DNA from: Urechis unicinctus
Taxonomy: Eukaryota > Annelida > Polychaeta > Xenopneusta > Urechidae
Assembly (NCBI GenBank): GCA_034190875.2
Contig: CM067354.1
Coordinates: 52,630,241 to 52,694,240 of the forward strand
Direction of reading: 5' to 3'
Length of the DNA stretch: 64,000 nt
The first letter of the stretch is position 1; each line of letters starts with the position of its first letter. Shown piece by piece: positions 24,986 through 38,669 of this stretch. The position numbers and the translations under genes are program-made. The notes below the pieces were generated by a model. That model worked only from the letters and a program-made list of their open reading frames with translations. It searched no databases and was not told the DNA's origin.

Positions 24986-27010
24986 CTCTAACTCCGCACA
25001 CAGAAGACCAAAACGGAGCTCATTATGCGCTCAAGCAAAACATTACTCCATCAATCTCGACCTTGACCAAGGTCACGATTTACGACGTATGTCAAGCGAG
25101 CTGCGTTGTAATAATTTAATCAAAACATCCTGCTAATGAAAAGACTACCTACGACCACCCAATCCCCATCCACTTCCAACACTTCGCTATATGCAATTTG
25201 GAAACAATATTATTACCCTTGCGAATATCCTTGACGGTAAATGACACAGGTCTTACTTAACTTCATGGTGACAAACCGATCTAGTAGATAATGTTACGTT
25301 TCATTGAGCAAGTTGTGATAGGCAAGGCATGGATACAGCTCATACTCAAATGTGAAATACAAAGCCCGAGTCCGATTTCAGATTCTGCAGATTGGGAATA
25401 ATTCATACCGAGAACAATTCATTGAAATAAAGTTTAACACCACTTTAACACGGTGGGAGCTCCGTCGATACGTCCGCAACTAAATTGCTCATAAATAACG
25501 ATCATCATGCCATTGTAGATCACTTGCTTGATCAGAAAGGTCGCCCAATAGATTGGATGCGTGAACCGTCAATAAGAATACTTGTATATTTGGGGCAAAC
25601 TTGTATAGTGTTGTGTGGTAATTTTGTGTCAGATCAATCTGGCGCTTTACCTATCACCATAACTAATACTTCAGTTACATATAGACAAATGCACCCGATA
25701 TAACCGGCGATCATGATAGATAGTCTCGTTTGTTCCATATCGATTAATTATTATGCATATTTTATGTAACACAATGACACATATGACATGAACAATGCCC
25801 GAATGTAAAGCAAATTATACCATGAGAAACTAAGAGGAACCAATCCATGTCATGCACCATGCGTCTGTATGTTTGTGTAACGCGTGCTTCCAGAATCACT
25901 TCTATGCATCATATCTCCCCATTCCCCATTCTCTACGTTGCTGCCATCGTAAAAAACGCAATACTAATTTGTTATCACTTTGCATGCATGATCAATATTC
26001 ATAATTGTCCGGTTAGCATCGCCATAGTTGACAAAAGCATGTTACCGTATCGGCTTTTCATCGTATAATCATACGTTGAAATCCTGCGTTTGCTAACACG
26101 TTTTACTCAAAAGTGTCCACTTCTGCGCAATCTGTAATAGCAGTTTTTTTTGGGTTGGGTATGGCTCTAAAGTCGATTGTAGAACAGAACACGATGTATG
26201 GTAATCATCAAAGGAATTATTATACTTACTTTTTTCTTTCTCCTTCTCGGTACGTATGTTATGGTTTAACAACGCGTTAATTAAATACAGGCCATCGGTC
26301 TTACCAACAGTGGGTTCATTCTTGTCAGACTTGTTTTAACTGTGATTCCGGTGCAGCTGTAAGCAGCAGCTATAATTTCTCTAGGGGCGAAGTTGCAAAT
26401 ACTTAGCCAGTCGTTGTGTTCATAATACGATATACTTTGTACTTATAACCATTAGTTTGGCCGAGTGTTTTGCGTATTTCTTGGACCATAAATTAAATTT
26501 CTAGGAGCAAAAGTGATGTTAACTTCTGAGTGCAAATAAATTTTACTTCAAGCCGGGCAATGGTCGTTTTGCAAATACAGGTCGCGTTTTAATTCTAATT
26601 AGGCAATCAAGGGTGCATAAAAACTTCACATTCCAGCTGCTAATGCATATTTATTCCTCTATTTGAGTCACACAGGTCGGGTTAACCTGTTAAAATAAAT
26701 TTAAAGATTTAAAGTAGGAATGATCTTTCATCTTCTATGTGAAAGCCCGACGGCAATAATTAGGACGATTTGGTGTTGTCATGTTAAAACCCAAAAATAA
26801 CATACTAAGTTAAAATCATATCACTACAGCACGTTTAAAACGTCATTTGTTTGACAATTAAACACGAATTAAGTTGCGGCGTAATAAAGCTGGTAGTTTG
26901 CCTAATTTGCTACGGGATGCAATTGTCATTTGATCATTTCATTTTTGCCGTATGTTAAGATATTAAAGACAGCATGTTCGATCAATAATAAATCATCAAC
27001 GAAACGAGTG
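24985..27010 (+). repeat. Block e, copy III
   Basis: This is the fullest copy of block e, about 2.0 kb, matching 18,985-20,960 and 40,830-42,500. It includes an extra 'ttttctttctccttct' tract near 26,233 that is shared with copy IV (42,036) but not with copy II. It also contains the relic open frame listed separately. Confidence 0.85.
25485..25703 (+). other. Relic open frame shared by copies II, III and IV
   Basis: A 72-codon frame starting at an alternative codon (TTG). From about residue 16 it reads a peptide containing YLGQTCIVLCGNFVSDQSG, shared in phase with 41,254-41,505 and, downstream of a frameshift, 19,501-19,716. Counting differences by hand over about 50 codons of the three copies gives roughly 13 at third, 5 at first and 6 at second positions. 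This hints that the segment was once under protein-level constraint. The three frames end at different places, and the upstream part is broken in two copies. I recognise no family. It could be a decayed exon or chance. Confidence 0.2.
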
Positions 27011-28480
27011 TGACAATAGGACGAATCGCGGCTGCATATGAATTATAGTGCTTAATAATCGTAAGCTCCTCGTTAAGGAGCAGGTTGCTGTGTAAATAGC
27101 AAATATTGAATAGGAGTGGCACGTGCCGTAGTCTTCAGATACTGCCAACATGATTGTGGTAATACATGCATCGAGTTATTATAGTGTAATAGTCTTGATT
27201 GTGAAAATGAAAACTGCATTTTACAATATTATATCATAACCAAATGAGGTGACAGTTTTTGGACAAACCCTTGGGCAATCCATAACATTTCTGTCATTCG
27301 CACAACATTAGCCGAGTTTTGTAAGTGCATATCCTGTCTTGCTGCAGTCGATAGATATATATGTTAAGGACACTAGGCAAACAAAAACACTTCTTACATC
27401 CGACGCTCTTCATTGGAAGTTCGTTCAATAGCAATTTTCCTCCCAATGATAACGTCCAATTTCCTACTGAAGCAATGACCAATAAATGTGATGGTCACTC
27501 AATCAAGGAGAGTTGTTTCTATCGAATTCTGCGTGGCTTTGCATACATTAGCCACTGCGTTGGTGTAGTATAAAATGGATTCATCCACATAGGAATCCAA
27601 TGGTAGACTTGGGTGTTTTGAGTCTTTATGTTATTATGCAGTTTTTGTTAATACCAAATTTGCAAGCGTAATCCGTACTCAACATTGATTATGTGTATTC
27701 GAATGAATCGGTAGTTTACTCGAAGATAAAATCGGCTTCAACGTTTTCATCTTCAATTGTTTATATAACGGGGGGAGTTAGCAAATATTGACGTGAAGTG
27801 GCTCGTATGGAGGCTAATGATAATGCATTTTCCTATTCATCAATTTACGTTGCAGGGGGGGGGGAGGGGTGTGTGCACAGCATCTACGCTAATACTTCAT
27901 TTTGCAGACAACCCGTATTAATATCGCCTATTGTGTCATTACAGAGGTGGTGATCATAATATCCCGGCATTGAAGCTACAAGCAGAATATTTAGAGATTC
28001 ACCCAGCTCAGCCGTTTCACGTTAAACAAATCTATTTGTTAGGTGTGTTGAAATCACATAACACATGTAGTGTGTACGCATATTCGGTTTAAGCAGCTAG
28101 GGGTCCAACCCTGTTTATTATAACAGGTGCAATGAACGACTCATTCATACTCAGATAAAATATTTAAATAGCTCCAATATCAATAATGGTCCTCAGAGGA
28201 GCTTTGAGTCTCACTATGGTTCAATTGATGCAAAATCGATCAATAAATAAGAACTATAATTGATTAATCCTATAGAGAGCGTATTTGGATGGATTTACAC
28301 AGCACATTACAGGCCAGAATAGCAAAACATTTACGCCCGTTTTTTAGCTGAACCCAACCAAATTGTATAGACAGAGAATACGACCACTGAGCTGCAGACA
28401 AAATACTCTTAACTGCTGAAAGTTATGTACAATGAAGACAAGCGGAACCTGCTTGAGGAGTTTTATCTAAAAAGTAACAA
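27010..28480 (+). repeat. Block f, copy III
   Basis: Old copy of the unit that is triplicated at 50,654-56,252; it also matches 42,495-43,720. Landmarks are 'catatcctgtcttgc.gcagtc', 'aagcaatgacc', 'gattatgtgtattcgaat', a G run at 27,855-27,869, 'aagctacaagc' and 'acccagctcagccgtt'. The sequence continues past the point (about 28,475, 'cta aaaag') where the young copies run into microsatellite. Confidence 0.85.
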
Positions 28481-29387
28481 CTAATCCGATTATAATAGAG
28501 TACTATTACAGGAAATATTGATTGGCTGTTAGCTCGACCTATGCAGGCCATTTGGGAAGGCTAGGATTTAGAAGCTTTGATATCGTTAGTGCTAAAAATA
28601 GAGCTAGAGCAGGAAACAGTGGAACAGTAGAATAGACATATAAATCAAGAGGGTCCGATATGATTCGTCTTCGTACTAGAATACAGCAGGAAATGAAAAT
28701 TTACATGTTACATGCCTAGCGTTCGAGGCACTACATAAGTATGCAGCAGCATATTTTAATATATTTGCACATTCATAAGCGACCTTACTACGTCCCTGCT
28801 ACTTGACAAAACTTGCTTGCTATTTTGCGAAATTAAGCAAAATATTAACATTCTATTCGTTTACTTTTGTTTTGCTGCAACGGTTGATTATTCAGATGTG
28901 GTAAGCAGCTTAAAGGTCAAGGATGCTGAACTGTACATATTGTCTCATCATGCTTTGCCTTCTTGCCATGAACAACGGCAATGAAGATACGAATAATCAT
29001 GGAAATATTCATGACACTAAAAAATGTATCGATCCCTTCATATACAATATGAGGCGCCGATTACTAGACCGTAACTACAATTTCATTGCTTGAGACCTAT
29101 AAGCGATATAAACAATTTCACAAACGGGACAATTTGTTGGTTTGAATTTTGAATAATCTATCGACAATAATCCTACGATAAAACGTCATACGTCCTGTGA
29201 TGCCTCCGACTAACTGTATGTGCTGTGTCTGCATTCCGGGCAGCAAACTTTGGACAAACTGCCTTTCATAAAATAATCCCTTTATGTACATAGTTAAACA
29301 TACCAAAATACGACACGATGTGCTGTAATTGTGCAACATATTTAATATCGCACAAAGAAATGAAGGGGCTGCAACACGTATTTGAAG

Positions 29388-29390
<3 letters not shown>
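28480..29390 (+). repeat. Block g, copy III
   Basis: This matches 43,720-44,290 and 56,270-56,930. Landmarks are 'aatcaagagg..c..atatgattcgtcttcg' at 28,645, 'ataagcgac..ta.tacgtccctgct' at 28,777 and 'gattattcagatgtgg' at 28,885. The ORF that is intact in copy IV is broken here by a stop and an indel. Confidence 0.8.
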
Positions 29391-29649
<259 letters not shown>

Positions 29650-30000
29650 GCATTAATTCATTATGAGAGGACAATACACATTAGGTCGAACGTTGAATTG
29701 AATTACATGAGTATGGTGTAATCATTGAAGAATACCGTAGTCTTCTTGAAACGTTTTAAAAGTTTTATCAGTAATTACACTATTAGCATAGAGCAATCTA
29801 CTACGAATAATTATGATCATATAGATATGTTTGGTGTACCGTTAAATAAAAACGCAAATTGGACAGTCAATGTTCCATGTCTGATTTTGATGATGGCTGC
29901 ATTCAGTAATAATTTTATTGAGAGAGATAAATGTTTATAGTGATTGGTGGAAGCAACTGCTGCAAAACTGAAATCCATTTGTCAGATACGCTTATTGAAC
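29650..30000 (+). repeat. Block h, copy III
   Basis: This matches 56,910-57,240 and 21,125-21,340. Landmarks are 'gtatggtgta', 'cttgaaacg.tttaaaagttttatcagtaattacac', 'gatcatatagatat' and 'attggacagtca'. The 71-codon frame at 29,725-29,940 is not kept in copy V. Confidence 0.8.
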
Positions 30001-33000
30001 AGGTCTATTGCTCGATCAATAAAATTTACATCCAGCAGGTTGCTTCTGAAGCAATGACCAGGTTTGTTATAGACACCTCGTCAAGGCGAATTTTCCCATT
30101 ATAATTCTTCAGATTTGTGCAATGGCATGCATCTGTTATCTCAAAGAGGTACTTTAGAATAAGCTTTCCGCTTTATCATCAAGCAAATCCAATAAAAGTG
30201 ATATCTTACGTTTTGTTTTATATCGTGATTATGCAATTGTTGTTGACTCCGCACCCGCATTCGTTCTGCACTCAACCCTGGTTATGTTAAAATATATTGG
30301 TTGTGTGCCTGCAGTTAAGATCGGTTTTAGCATTCTCGTCCATTTACGGTGCGTTGCACTTCATATGTCAGAATTGCTAACTATTTACGGCCAATTTGCT
30401 GCCAAACCCAGCTCCATTTTTCAGTAAGTTGTAGATGATGCATCTTGAGTTGCTGCGAGTTAAGTACGCAGACGAGCAGATACCGTTTTGGTTTTGATCT
30501 ATGCATAAAAGAGAAAACAGAATGTTCAATAGTGTTCAGTATTTTCACACATTGATTTCCCTCGATCGCGCTGATGTGTTTTGTTTCACAATATCTCGAT
30601 ATGAAAGGGTCTACAATTAACATTGCAATCACAAAATTAAATTCTATAGACGGCATTCTTGCACAATTGTCCATACGCTTAGCATTTCTAGCCTCTAGGA
30701 TATTATTCGTACATGTACAGAAGAAGACTGAACACAGAGCAAAGACAGTTGTTATAAGAAAGCGCCGGCACGATCACGAGGGTCAGTGATTATTCCCGCG
30801 TGGCCGATGGGTGTTACAAAGTTTTCAAGTTGGAAGCTGTCCCTGTTTAGAAGCCTTAAAACGAATCGCGAAACGTTACAATGTTTCCGTTCTATGACGG
30901 CAATAACTCGCCTGCTCTGCATCATAATAACATAGCGTCATGCAATTCCTCATTTACTTCAAGTAATTTCATGCGTTATCGATTCAAATTGTGCCACAGA
31001 AGACCGTGACTATTATATTTTCTGACACGCTGGCATACTTTGCACAGCAAATAAATAACGGATAGAGCATCATTCATATTGTCGTCATGGCTACATGGCA
31101 GACTAGAAAAATGGATCGGGTAGCCTTAATTATGCCTACATCAGGCAAAGAACACATTAGCGCATCAGATATGCAGGACATTAGTTCATAACTCGCAATT
31201 GCTCCCATAAGGTTTAACATTAGCTGAACGACGTCTAGCGATGCCTAATTACCTGTTCTAGAAATTATTTCCTGGCTCTCCATTAGGCTGTCGGAATATA
31301 CATAGTCCGTTCTCTAGTCTACTTCAGCCCAAGTGGCAGCATTGGTGCGGACCCTTTTTCCAACTCAGCTTAAGGTAAGATCGCAGCATTAATACTGCGT
31401 TAACCATCCAACATAAAACTCAGCTACAGTCTCTGGCGAATAGTTTTGTCTGAAGTTCAACGGTATTCTCATAGCTACACGTGTTCTCACTAACCATGGC
31501 AGCGCATAAACCATTCGGTGCGTATGAAGTTCAAAGAATTTATACATAATCATTGATTTTCGTATCTAATTGGTTTTTTGCTGCGAACATCAAGATTCTT
31601 TTAAGTTGACAAACGTGGTTATAACTGCTTTGCTTAAGATCGTAAATGAGATAATATCGATGGCTGAATGGTCAAACACGAGTGTCTGTGAGTTGTTCAA
31701 ATAGAAATTCAAGGGTGCAACAGGAATAATAATAATGGCAACAACGATCTACGTGGCATACAATTAACAAACAATCGGATGATCTGTAATTACCTGGTTG
31801 CCATCTTCTCGGAAAGTCAAGCACCTTTATATTGATATATGACAGATACCCATCATAACATTCCGCATTACTTGACCTAGCTTTCTGTGTAATGACGGCA
31901 TGACACAAACTCTGGTCACAATAATCAGCTAACCAAATTATATGATACCTCAATGCTTTTGCCGTTTTTATTTAGTTGTGCGTATTTGTTCTTGTTCACT
32001 TTTCCTATGTCGAGTTTCCTGCTCTAAGCCTTGCCCTCGCAAAATGATAGCGTACTATCCTACTGCCGCCTAGTTTTGCGCGATACCCAATGCTAATTCG
32101 TTCGATTTGCCGCTAGTTGAACCGAATCAACCCCAGTTAAATTTTGAAAACAATAAAGTCAACAAAGCCATCCATTTATTTCGCTCAATAAATTGCAACA
32201 AGGTCAGTGCGTATTGCCATTTGCTTCCAATTACCCGCTGAGCCCATCGGAACGCAATCTCTCTCATCCTTTAATGCATTATGCATCCGGATCCTTCACA
32301 TGTCAATTGCACTGTATAATAAATGACCACTAAGTCACTTATTATTGCGTCTCGAACTTAGCTGCTAGTTATCTGATGTTAGGTAAATGAATGTATGTAT
32401 AATGAAATGTGAAGCATGATAGCAACATGCACTTAATACTAACATGATATACGACGCTTGTGACTAACAGCGACAGGAGATACCGAGCGAGGGCACGTGT
32501 AGTAAAGACGATGACATTGACAGATGTATTATGATGGAAGGTGCTTTAAAACCATGATAATTGTGGTTAATTAATGCATATCAGGTACGAATTAATTGAG
32601 TGAGTGGATGAGTTATCATTATGACATTTTCATATGGAAGATATCCCCTACTAACATAATGACACTTCATCGATGCCCACTTATGACCTTAGATCAATCA
32701 TCGTGTGTCTTCTGATGATTAGCAATGTAACAAGCGGGTGGCAAAGCTGATGGCTCCAACTACTTCAATAGCAAAGTATCGCTTTTAAAACTGATTTCAT
32801 AATGTCATGAATACAGTGCAAAGTGCCAATACAATATAGAAAAAGACGGTTCTTGCATTTATTCTCTTAAGAAACATTCTAACGCGGAAAGCAGCGTAGG
32901 TATATACGGTGACCATACCTAGATAATATTCATGTTTATCTTTATAGAAATTCAATATTCTTCAGGTAGCTAGAACCAAAATCGTACACATCGTATTACC

Positions 33001-34440
33001 TGTTAATAACACTTGATAAAGTTCCTATTTATTGTGGGCAGAAACTTTGTTGCGGTGTTATACCATGCCTCCTGCATACAATCACTATGCCTTTCTGCTT
33101 CGTACGCTTTACGAGTGGTAATATTTCTATTTGTTGACTTGATCCAGAGCGTCTGAGGACATAACAACGATGATTTGCGAATAATTAGCGCCTCCCAGGG
33201 GATTGTAACGTCAAAGTTTTAGGGTATTTGTTGTCTACTTTATATCGATACTCTGGTGTTTTAAAGCTATGGAATCATTGTATCAATATATCGTTGCCAT
33301 CAACCACGCACCACGCAAGTGTACCAGACTGTAACTCTCGTAGCTGTAGTACTTTTCCTTCTTTGCTTCATTGAAACGAATGCTACGTCTCGAAGTGTCA
33401 TGTACTTATTTTACGAACAATATTAATAAAGCTAGATGTACTGCATTTATGCTCACGTGTGCTAGAAGTTTGTATACTGATGCTTACTACGTATTAAACT
33501 GAAGTATATTACGAGGAGCACGATGAAGTGCTTTCAACTTGCTGTATGCAATATTGTGCCAGCCTTTGACGAACTACCCTTAGATATTACTTATTTATCA
33601 TAAGAGGGTGGACACATTTGTACCCTGGAATGTTATTAAAATACCACGATCATATAAAAAAGAGTATATATGGTCGCTAGATTAAATAAGAAAGACGCCA
33701 TTGCTTAAAAGAGCTACTGAAAGTCGCTGGCTTTGCTCATTTTGGCGCGATTCGTTGATTATGGTAGGGTTTTACAATTAAATATTAAGCGTAGTGAAAA
33801 GGTTTACGGCTTTTAAGGTAAGATCAATAAATGCAACACGCGCAATTACGTTTATTGAAACACAGAGCGGTATACCACAGATCTTCTGAAGTAACTTCAC
33901 AACACGAAGTGCCGCATATATTGTGGCATTTTTTTTGCTGGCATTCTATTTTGATCTGTTTTGTACTTTGCCTTTGAATCTGGTCCATACTTATATGTAT
34001 CACTTCATAAAGACATTCATTCCCACCATCTTATCCCCTCCTACTTTGAGTGTACATGCATGACATCTAGGGCGCAAATAATGCAGAGATGACAGTGTAC
34101 AAACACTTGTTACATTAAAGAAGTGGGAGCAACTATGCTAGTAAGCGATTTAAAGTAAATAAGAGCGACATCAATCTGCCCTACGTTGAGTTAAATCGTG
34201 CAGAACGTCTTCAACCATGCGTTTCAGATTTGACAAGCAAATGTCAGCGGAAGACTATGCAGATATAATTGGCAGGGTATTATGTTCTGTATCTTATATC
34301 TTGTCAGCCATCCGTGGCGTACCATGTTTGTCTGCACGCTTTTTGGACGAGAGCTTTGACCAGACTCAGACAACTAGGCTGCCGCCCGGCATGCATTCTG
34401 CTCTTACTCAATAAATTGAACAACCTGACTGCTCTGTTTT
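30000..34440. other. Mostly unmatched sequence, no gene seen
   Basis: A short match to block f (landmarks 'aagcaatgacc' and 'tcaaggcgaatt') is present at about 30,040-30,100, also resembling 49,180-49,200. The rest has no counterpart that I could find. Frames of 97 codons (30,381-30,674 minus), 71 codons (30,574-30,789 plus) and 93 codons (31,672-31,953 minus) show no motif and are of chance length. Confidence 0.5.
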
Positions 34441-34770
34441 GTGTCTACACTACTTCATGCAACAGTGTTTACTGATATGATAAATTGCCGAGGGAATATC
34501 AGTGCAATTGAGTATAACCAATGCTGTTATGCTCAGCAATTCCACATGGCAGTGCCAAATATACCACAATGAGTGCCGTGCTAAATCTCACACCAATATA
34601 TTGTTTATCAATATTTCTGGTCCAATTGATGATGATCGTAGATACGACATGCCTATCTGCTTGTCTAGTGTGTATCTGTTCAATAACACGTTGACCAGAT
34701 TATCTGGCACAACAGTTTTTTTAGAGAAATGGAACAGGCACAGTATTTGAATAATAATCTTCTGATATAG
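34440..34770 (+). repeat. Block m, copy III
   Basis: This matches 58,960-59,240 in copy V. Landmarks are 'aatatcagt.caattg', 'atgcctatc.g', 'ctgttcaat.aca..tgaccag' and 'agaaatgga'. The two copies have parallel open frames without gaps over about 35 codons, but the substitutions are mostly at first and second positions, so there is no sign of coding constraint. Confidence 0.65.
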
Positions 34771-35009
34771 GTCACTTTAACGATATTTAGCGATGTTGAT
34801 TATAACTAGAGAAAACAATAATGATGTACCAGATAACTGACTTTTCTTAATAACTTCGTGTTAGATCTAAGGGTTGCCTTAATGTCGCGGTTTACTAACA
34901 GGTCGGAATAAAACCCTTTTAATTAACAAATATTTGTTGGTGACAAAATCATTCATTGATGAATGTTCACATGTATAGCGAACGCATAATGGGGTATTTT
35001 AACCGCGCA

Positions 35010-35250
35010 ACATTGGGAAAGCTGGTGGATATGGATAGGTCATAACGCGCTTTTCCATCCCGTGTTAAGACCGCAATTGCCATTCATGGTCTAGTTAATG
35101 TAACGATGGAATGTACAAGGGATGTAAAAGGCTAAAAGGTTCATTAAATCACCTATTACTGGCCTATAAGTCTAGATTAGGGATCTTTAAGGTAAAACAA
35201 ACCGCCATAAACGCAGTTTACGACCCCAGAAAAGCAAAAGTATTTTGCTA
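35010..35250 (+). repeat. Block p, copy III
   Basis: This matches 60,230-60,490 and 11,220-11,560. Landmarks are 'gataggtcataacg.gct.ttcatc' at 35,034, 'gccattcatggtc' and 'ctggcct.taag'. Order and orientation are the same as in copies I and V. Confidence 0.75.
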
Positions 35251-35279
35251 TACATTATAGCTTTTTTTGTTATCTATTA

Positions 35280-35890
35280 CAAACCCCAAACACCAAGAAC
35301 GTTAACATAATATCAGTACATGGTACTATATATAGTAAAAAACAAAACATCCGAGGATTAGATACAAAATGAAAACTTAAAGTGCAACAGCATTTCGATA
35401 TAATCCCTGAACCAAGAAAAAGCAATGAGTAACTAGATGAAAACAATGGTACAATGAATTGTTACAAACTTCCACCGAGCAAATTTCCACGTCCTATCGA
35501 GAGTGAATGTCACTGTCCCAAACATTCCTATCACAATCATCGCCGAATGACTTGAGGTATTAACTACATATAGATCGGATATTAATACGCTTGTATGATG
35601 CATTATATATATCACGTTGGTGTTTTCAGTTAAGCGTCGGAAATATTCCATGAAACAATAGGTGAGTCCGCCTGAAACTCTGTGGGCCGTGGGAATTTCT
35701 AAAAGTATTATCAATTGAAGATCTGTAAGCAGAATATTGTAATATTCATTAGACATGCTAATACTAAACACAAAATATTTAACATTAAGAAGTAGAAATA
35801 TCTGAGCGATAGCTGAAACCTGTCCCATATTTAAAGACCAATTGCTGGAAATCGTTAAAATGATCCACAAATTTGAAGCCACTTATCAGA
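35280..35890 (+). repeat. Blocks q (weak) and r, copy III
   Basis: Positions 35,300-35,425 weakly match 61,120-61,245 (landmarks 'atcc.aggatt' and 'ttcgatataatc.ctgaacca'). Positions 35,460-35,890 match 61,345-61,680, with landmarks 'cgagca.atttcc', 'cctatcacaat' and 'tcaggcggactcacct'. The 149-codon minus-strand frame at 35,433-35,882 is hydrophobic because it is AT-rich. Its counterpart in copy V has stops in phase, so it is not supported as a gene. Confidence 0.65.
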
Positions 35891-35894
35891 AGAT

Positions 35895-36270
35895 TAAGGT
35901 ATGGCTGTAGAAGTTGCTTTGTTTATTGTGGGACTTATACAACAATACCTGTCTAATCCTGGAAACAACTGATTCAGGAATGCATATGCTATTGAGATAG
36001 GACGAAGGCATATATGCCCTCCCTTCCTACCGAGGGTACCGTGATTTAATGCAAGACACATTTGCAGCTTTATGAGGTATTACTTGAGACTTAATCATAA
36101 AAGTTCTCATATTCCAGTGTCCCTCAGCCTGTTGGTTATGCACGATTTACATAAATTCAATCACGCTGAAATCACCGATATTGACCCGGTATAGCGACAT
36201 GGTTGTCTGACAGCTTACTCTTGTGTCTTAACGGAATAACCAACTGAGACCAGGTTCCATTGATGGGGTA
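35895..36270 (+). repeat. Block s, copy III
   Basis: This matches 21,340-21,740, 45,440-45,770 and 61,690-62,000. Landmarks are 'gttgctttgtttattgtggg' at 35,909, 'taccgtgatttaatgc' at 36,038 and 'aagacacatttgcagc' at 36,054. Just before, 'tgcttatgca' type sequence shows the usual r-s order. Confidence 0.8.
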
Positions 36271-37200
36271 AAAGACGAACACTATTGAAAAAACATATTC
36301 AGTATTTTCATTCATTAGCCATTAACGCGTTATATCCAACGTGTTTCGGTCTTCTCGAGGTGTTCTGGACATCAGTGTCTTAGAATGCATATAAAACCCG
36401 TCAATATAATTTTGCGTCATGCAGCTCTTCAGCCACACCTATCATCTGCAGCTCGTCAGTATTTTAAGACAACAATAAACCTCATGACGTTTCATTTTTA
36501 TACTCTTCGATATGATTTACAGTACTTTAATACGTTTTGCCGACAGGTATATACCATTAGTTATTTGGAGCGTTATACTGTCTGGCATATTATGTGAACG
36601 AGTTACCATGGATTTAAATGTGGCTTAGCGTTCTTTACTGGGAATATAATTATTTACAATGGCGCTCTTCTTTCATAAGGATTGACTTTTCTACTAATGC
36701 AAGTATACGATTTAAATGATTGAAACGGAAACGCATGCACTTTTGAAATTATGTTAAATATCTTAATCTTATTGGTTCACGATAATATCCTGAGGTCACT
36801 TCCCTTCCCCCACCCCCCCGTGGTATACATGTGCAGGCAATATGTTGCACAAATATAGGCAAATCAAATTCATTGCTGTCTATCTCTACTCCTTACCGAC
36901 GTGGCAATGCAAGTAATCCTTCAATTCAGTGCTATAATGCATACGTTTTGAGTTGAGGTGATCATGGTGTATTGTAGTCACTAATCGTTCACACAATCAA
37001 TGCTTTAGGTAAATATTCGGCATTTGGAAACATTAAGACGGCTAGCTGATATGCCCCACTCAACCCGTTAATTCTACCCTTTTTGCATACTATTTTAGTG
37101 GATGCATATTCAAATCACCGATACAACCATGACTGCTTTCTAATTAAATGCTTTCCATCTCACACTTAGTCATGTCGATGATTCACATCCCTTATAGCTA
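36270..37200. other. No clear feature
   Basis: Probably a diverged block t region. A landmark 'tggcgctcttctttcat' at 36,660 resembles 45,820, but I could not align it continuously. A C-rich run (cccccacccccccg) is at about 36,808-36,821. No gene is supported. Confidence 0.45.
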
Positions 37201-37440
37201 TTACATTTACCTCTCAGCAATAATTGTGGGCATCTGTAGTAACAACCGCCCGTAAGGTTTTTATATGTCGTCCAGCTTGCTCGATACAATGAAGTAAATT
37301 GTAGAAAGTCTGAAAATGGTATAATTATTTTCTTGTGTTTTGGTATCGCTGATAGATGTGATGGGTACCCATTGTTAACCTATCACATAGTTACATCATC
37401 AGAAATACACTGAGATAGCTAGAGCGACGACTTACATAAT
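37200..37440 (+). repeat. Block u, copy III
   Basis: This matches 46,395-46,625 and 62,180-62,400. Landmarks are 'gtcgtc.agcttgctcgatacaatga' at 37,267, 'tctgaaaatg', 'tatcacatagtt' and 'gactta.ataatttat'. The same strand and order as in copies IV and V. Confidence 0.75.
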
Positions 37441-37989
37441 TTATTTTGAGTCAGCCACGTATAAATTTAAATGCTCATCATTGGCCTGTAGTCAATATTC
37501 AGTCCAATTGGCATTTGCATGATTCTAGCTGTTGATGCTTGGTCATATATCCTGTAACTTATCATGCATGGCTTTATTATGCCTACTGGTGCTGCTAAGT
37601 ATACGTTTCACATTGCCTGAATGGGTCGTTTTAATAAGGTCGGATGGATAAAAGATAGTCATTTTAAACAAACGCATCTATTACAGTATTACAACAACAT
37701 CAGTTGCCTCAAAAACTCCACTTCTTTTTCAAAACACGATAACTACGCTGCAACTGACACATTTTAATTGACCTGCATTTATCGGGTAACTAATTAACTT
37801 GACTCGTTCTGTTTAGAACATTCCTCCAAAATCAACACAATTAAATGCCAAACGCACCCCCGATCGACAGGAGCAGAGTCATGTTAAGCATCAATTACCT
37901 TACGCACGCTACTGGAGGCTTGGGAGAAGTCTGCGTACCCTTTGAAGAGGAACAAAAACGATCAAATGGTATGTTTCCGCATAAGACGA

Positions 37990-38620
37990 AAAAGGCATAA
38001 TGTCCAGCATTGTTTGAGTACTTTCACATCGCAGAAATGCTGCAACTTCTGTCGATGTCATTGCTATACGAATCCATCTCAATGAAAGATTTACTTTGTT
38101 TTGAAATGGGGATGGACGTTTTTAAACTGGGTAACCTACCAAGCATATTCTATTTTAAGAAGAAGTTGATGAGCCAGTCGCTCATTGTGTTATGCAGGGT
38201 AATGCATCATGCGCCTAGAAATGTTTGTCCCGTCCTTGACATCATCTACCGAAGCGGTGATAACAACCTCGAAACTAGCGATGAAAAGACCATTATTCGT
38301 TTGGTATGTTTTGCAAGTGTGCTGATTATGTCGACAGGTGGTTAAAGAATCTATTGTGGCACGAATGTATCCTGCGGGTCTTTCCAATTACTCTACAGGA
38401 GCATACGGTAAGGTTTTAGTGGTTTGTTTTTCACGAAGCATAAACCGTTAATTACATACTTACTCGGGTTTTTTCACGGTGTGTGCAGCTGGACGCGGTA
38501 CAAATGAGGTTAAACGTACATAGGTCAAGAAAGAAATCTTAATTGAGCAGGAAGCAATTATTTTTGGTTGCCTACAGTTTTTGTGTTCGAAGGAATTATA
38601 TTGCGTATATCGCCGGTCTA
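37990..38620 (+). repeat. Blocks w and x, copy III
   Basis: This matches 22,330-22,860, 63,100-63,640 and 16,200-16,640. Landmarks are 'ctatacgaatccatctcaatg' at 38,065, 'gtaatgcatcatgcgcctag' at 38,200, 'ggcacgaatgtatcctgcgg' at 38,356 and 'cttaattgagcagg' at 38,538. The 111-codon + frame here is out of phase or interrupted in other copies over most of its length. Confidence 0.8.
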
Positions 38621-38669
38621 CCTAGCTTTATTTCACGATAAAGGGCGCCGCCTGCCACGGAATGAGGCT

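Noticed and set aside
35433..35882. 149-codon hydrophobic minus-strand frame resembling a membrane protein
   Set aside because: The matching segment in copy V has in-phase stops, and hydrophobic residues are expected from AT-rich codons. No receptor or transporter motif was seen.
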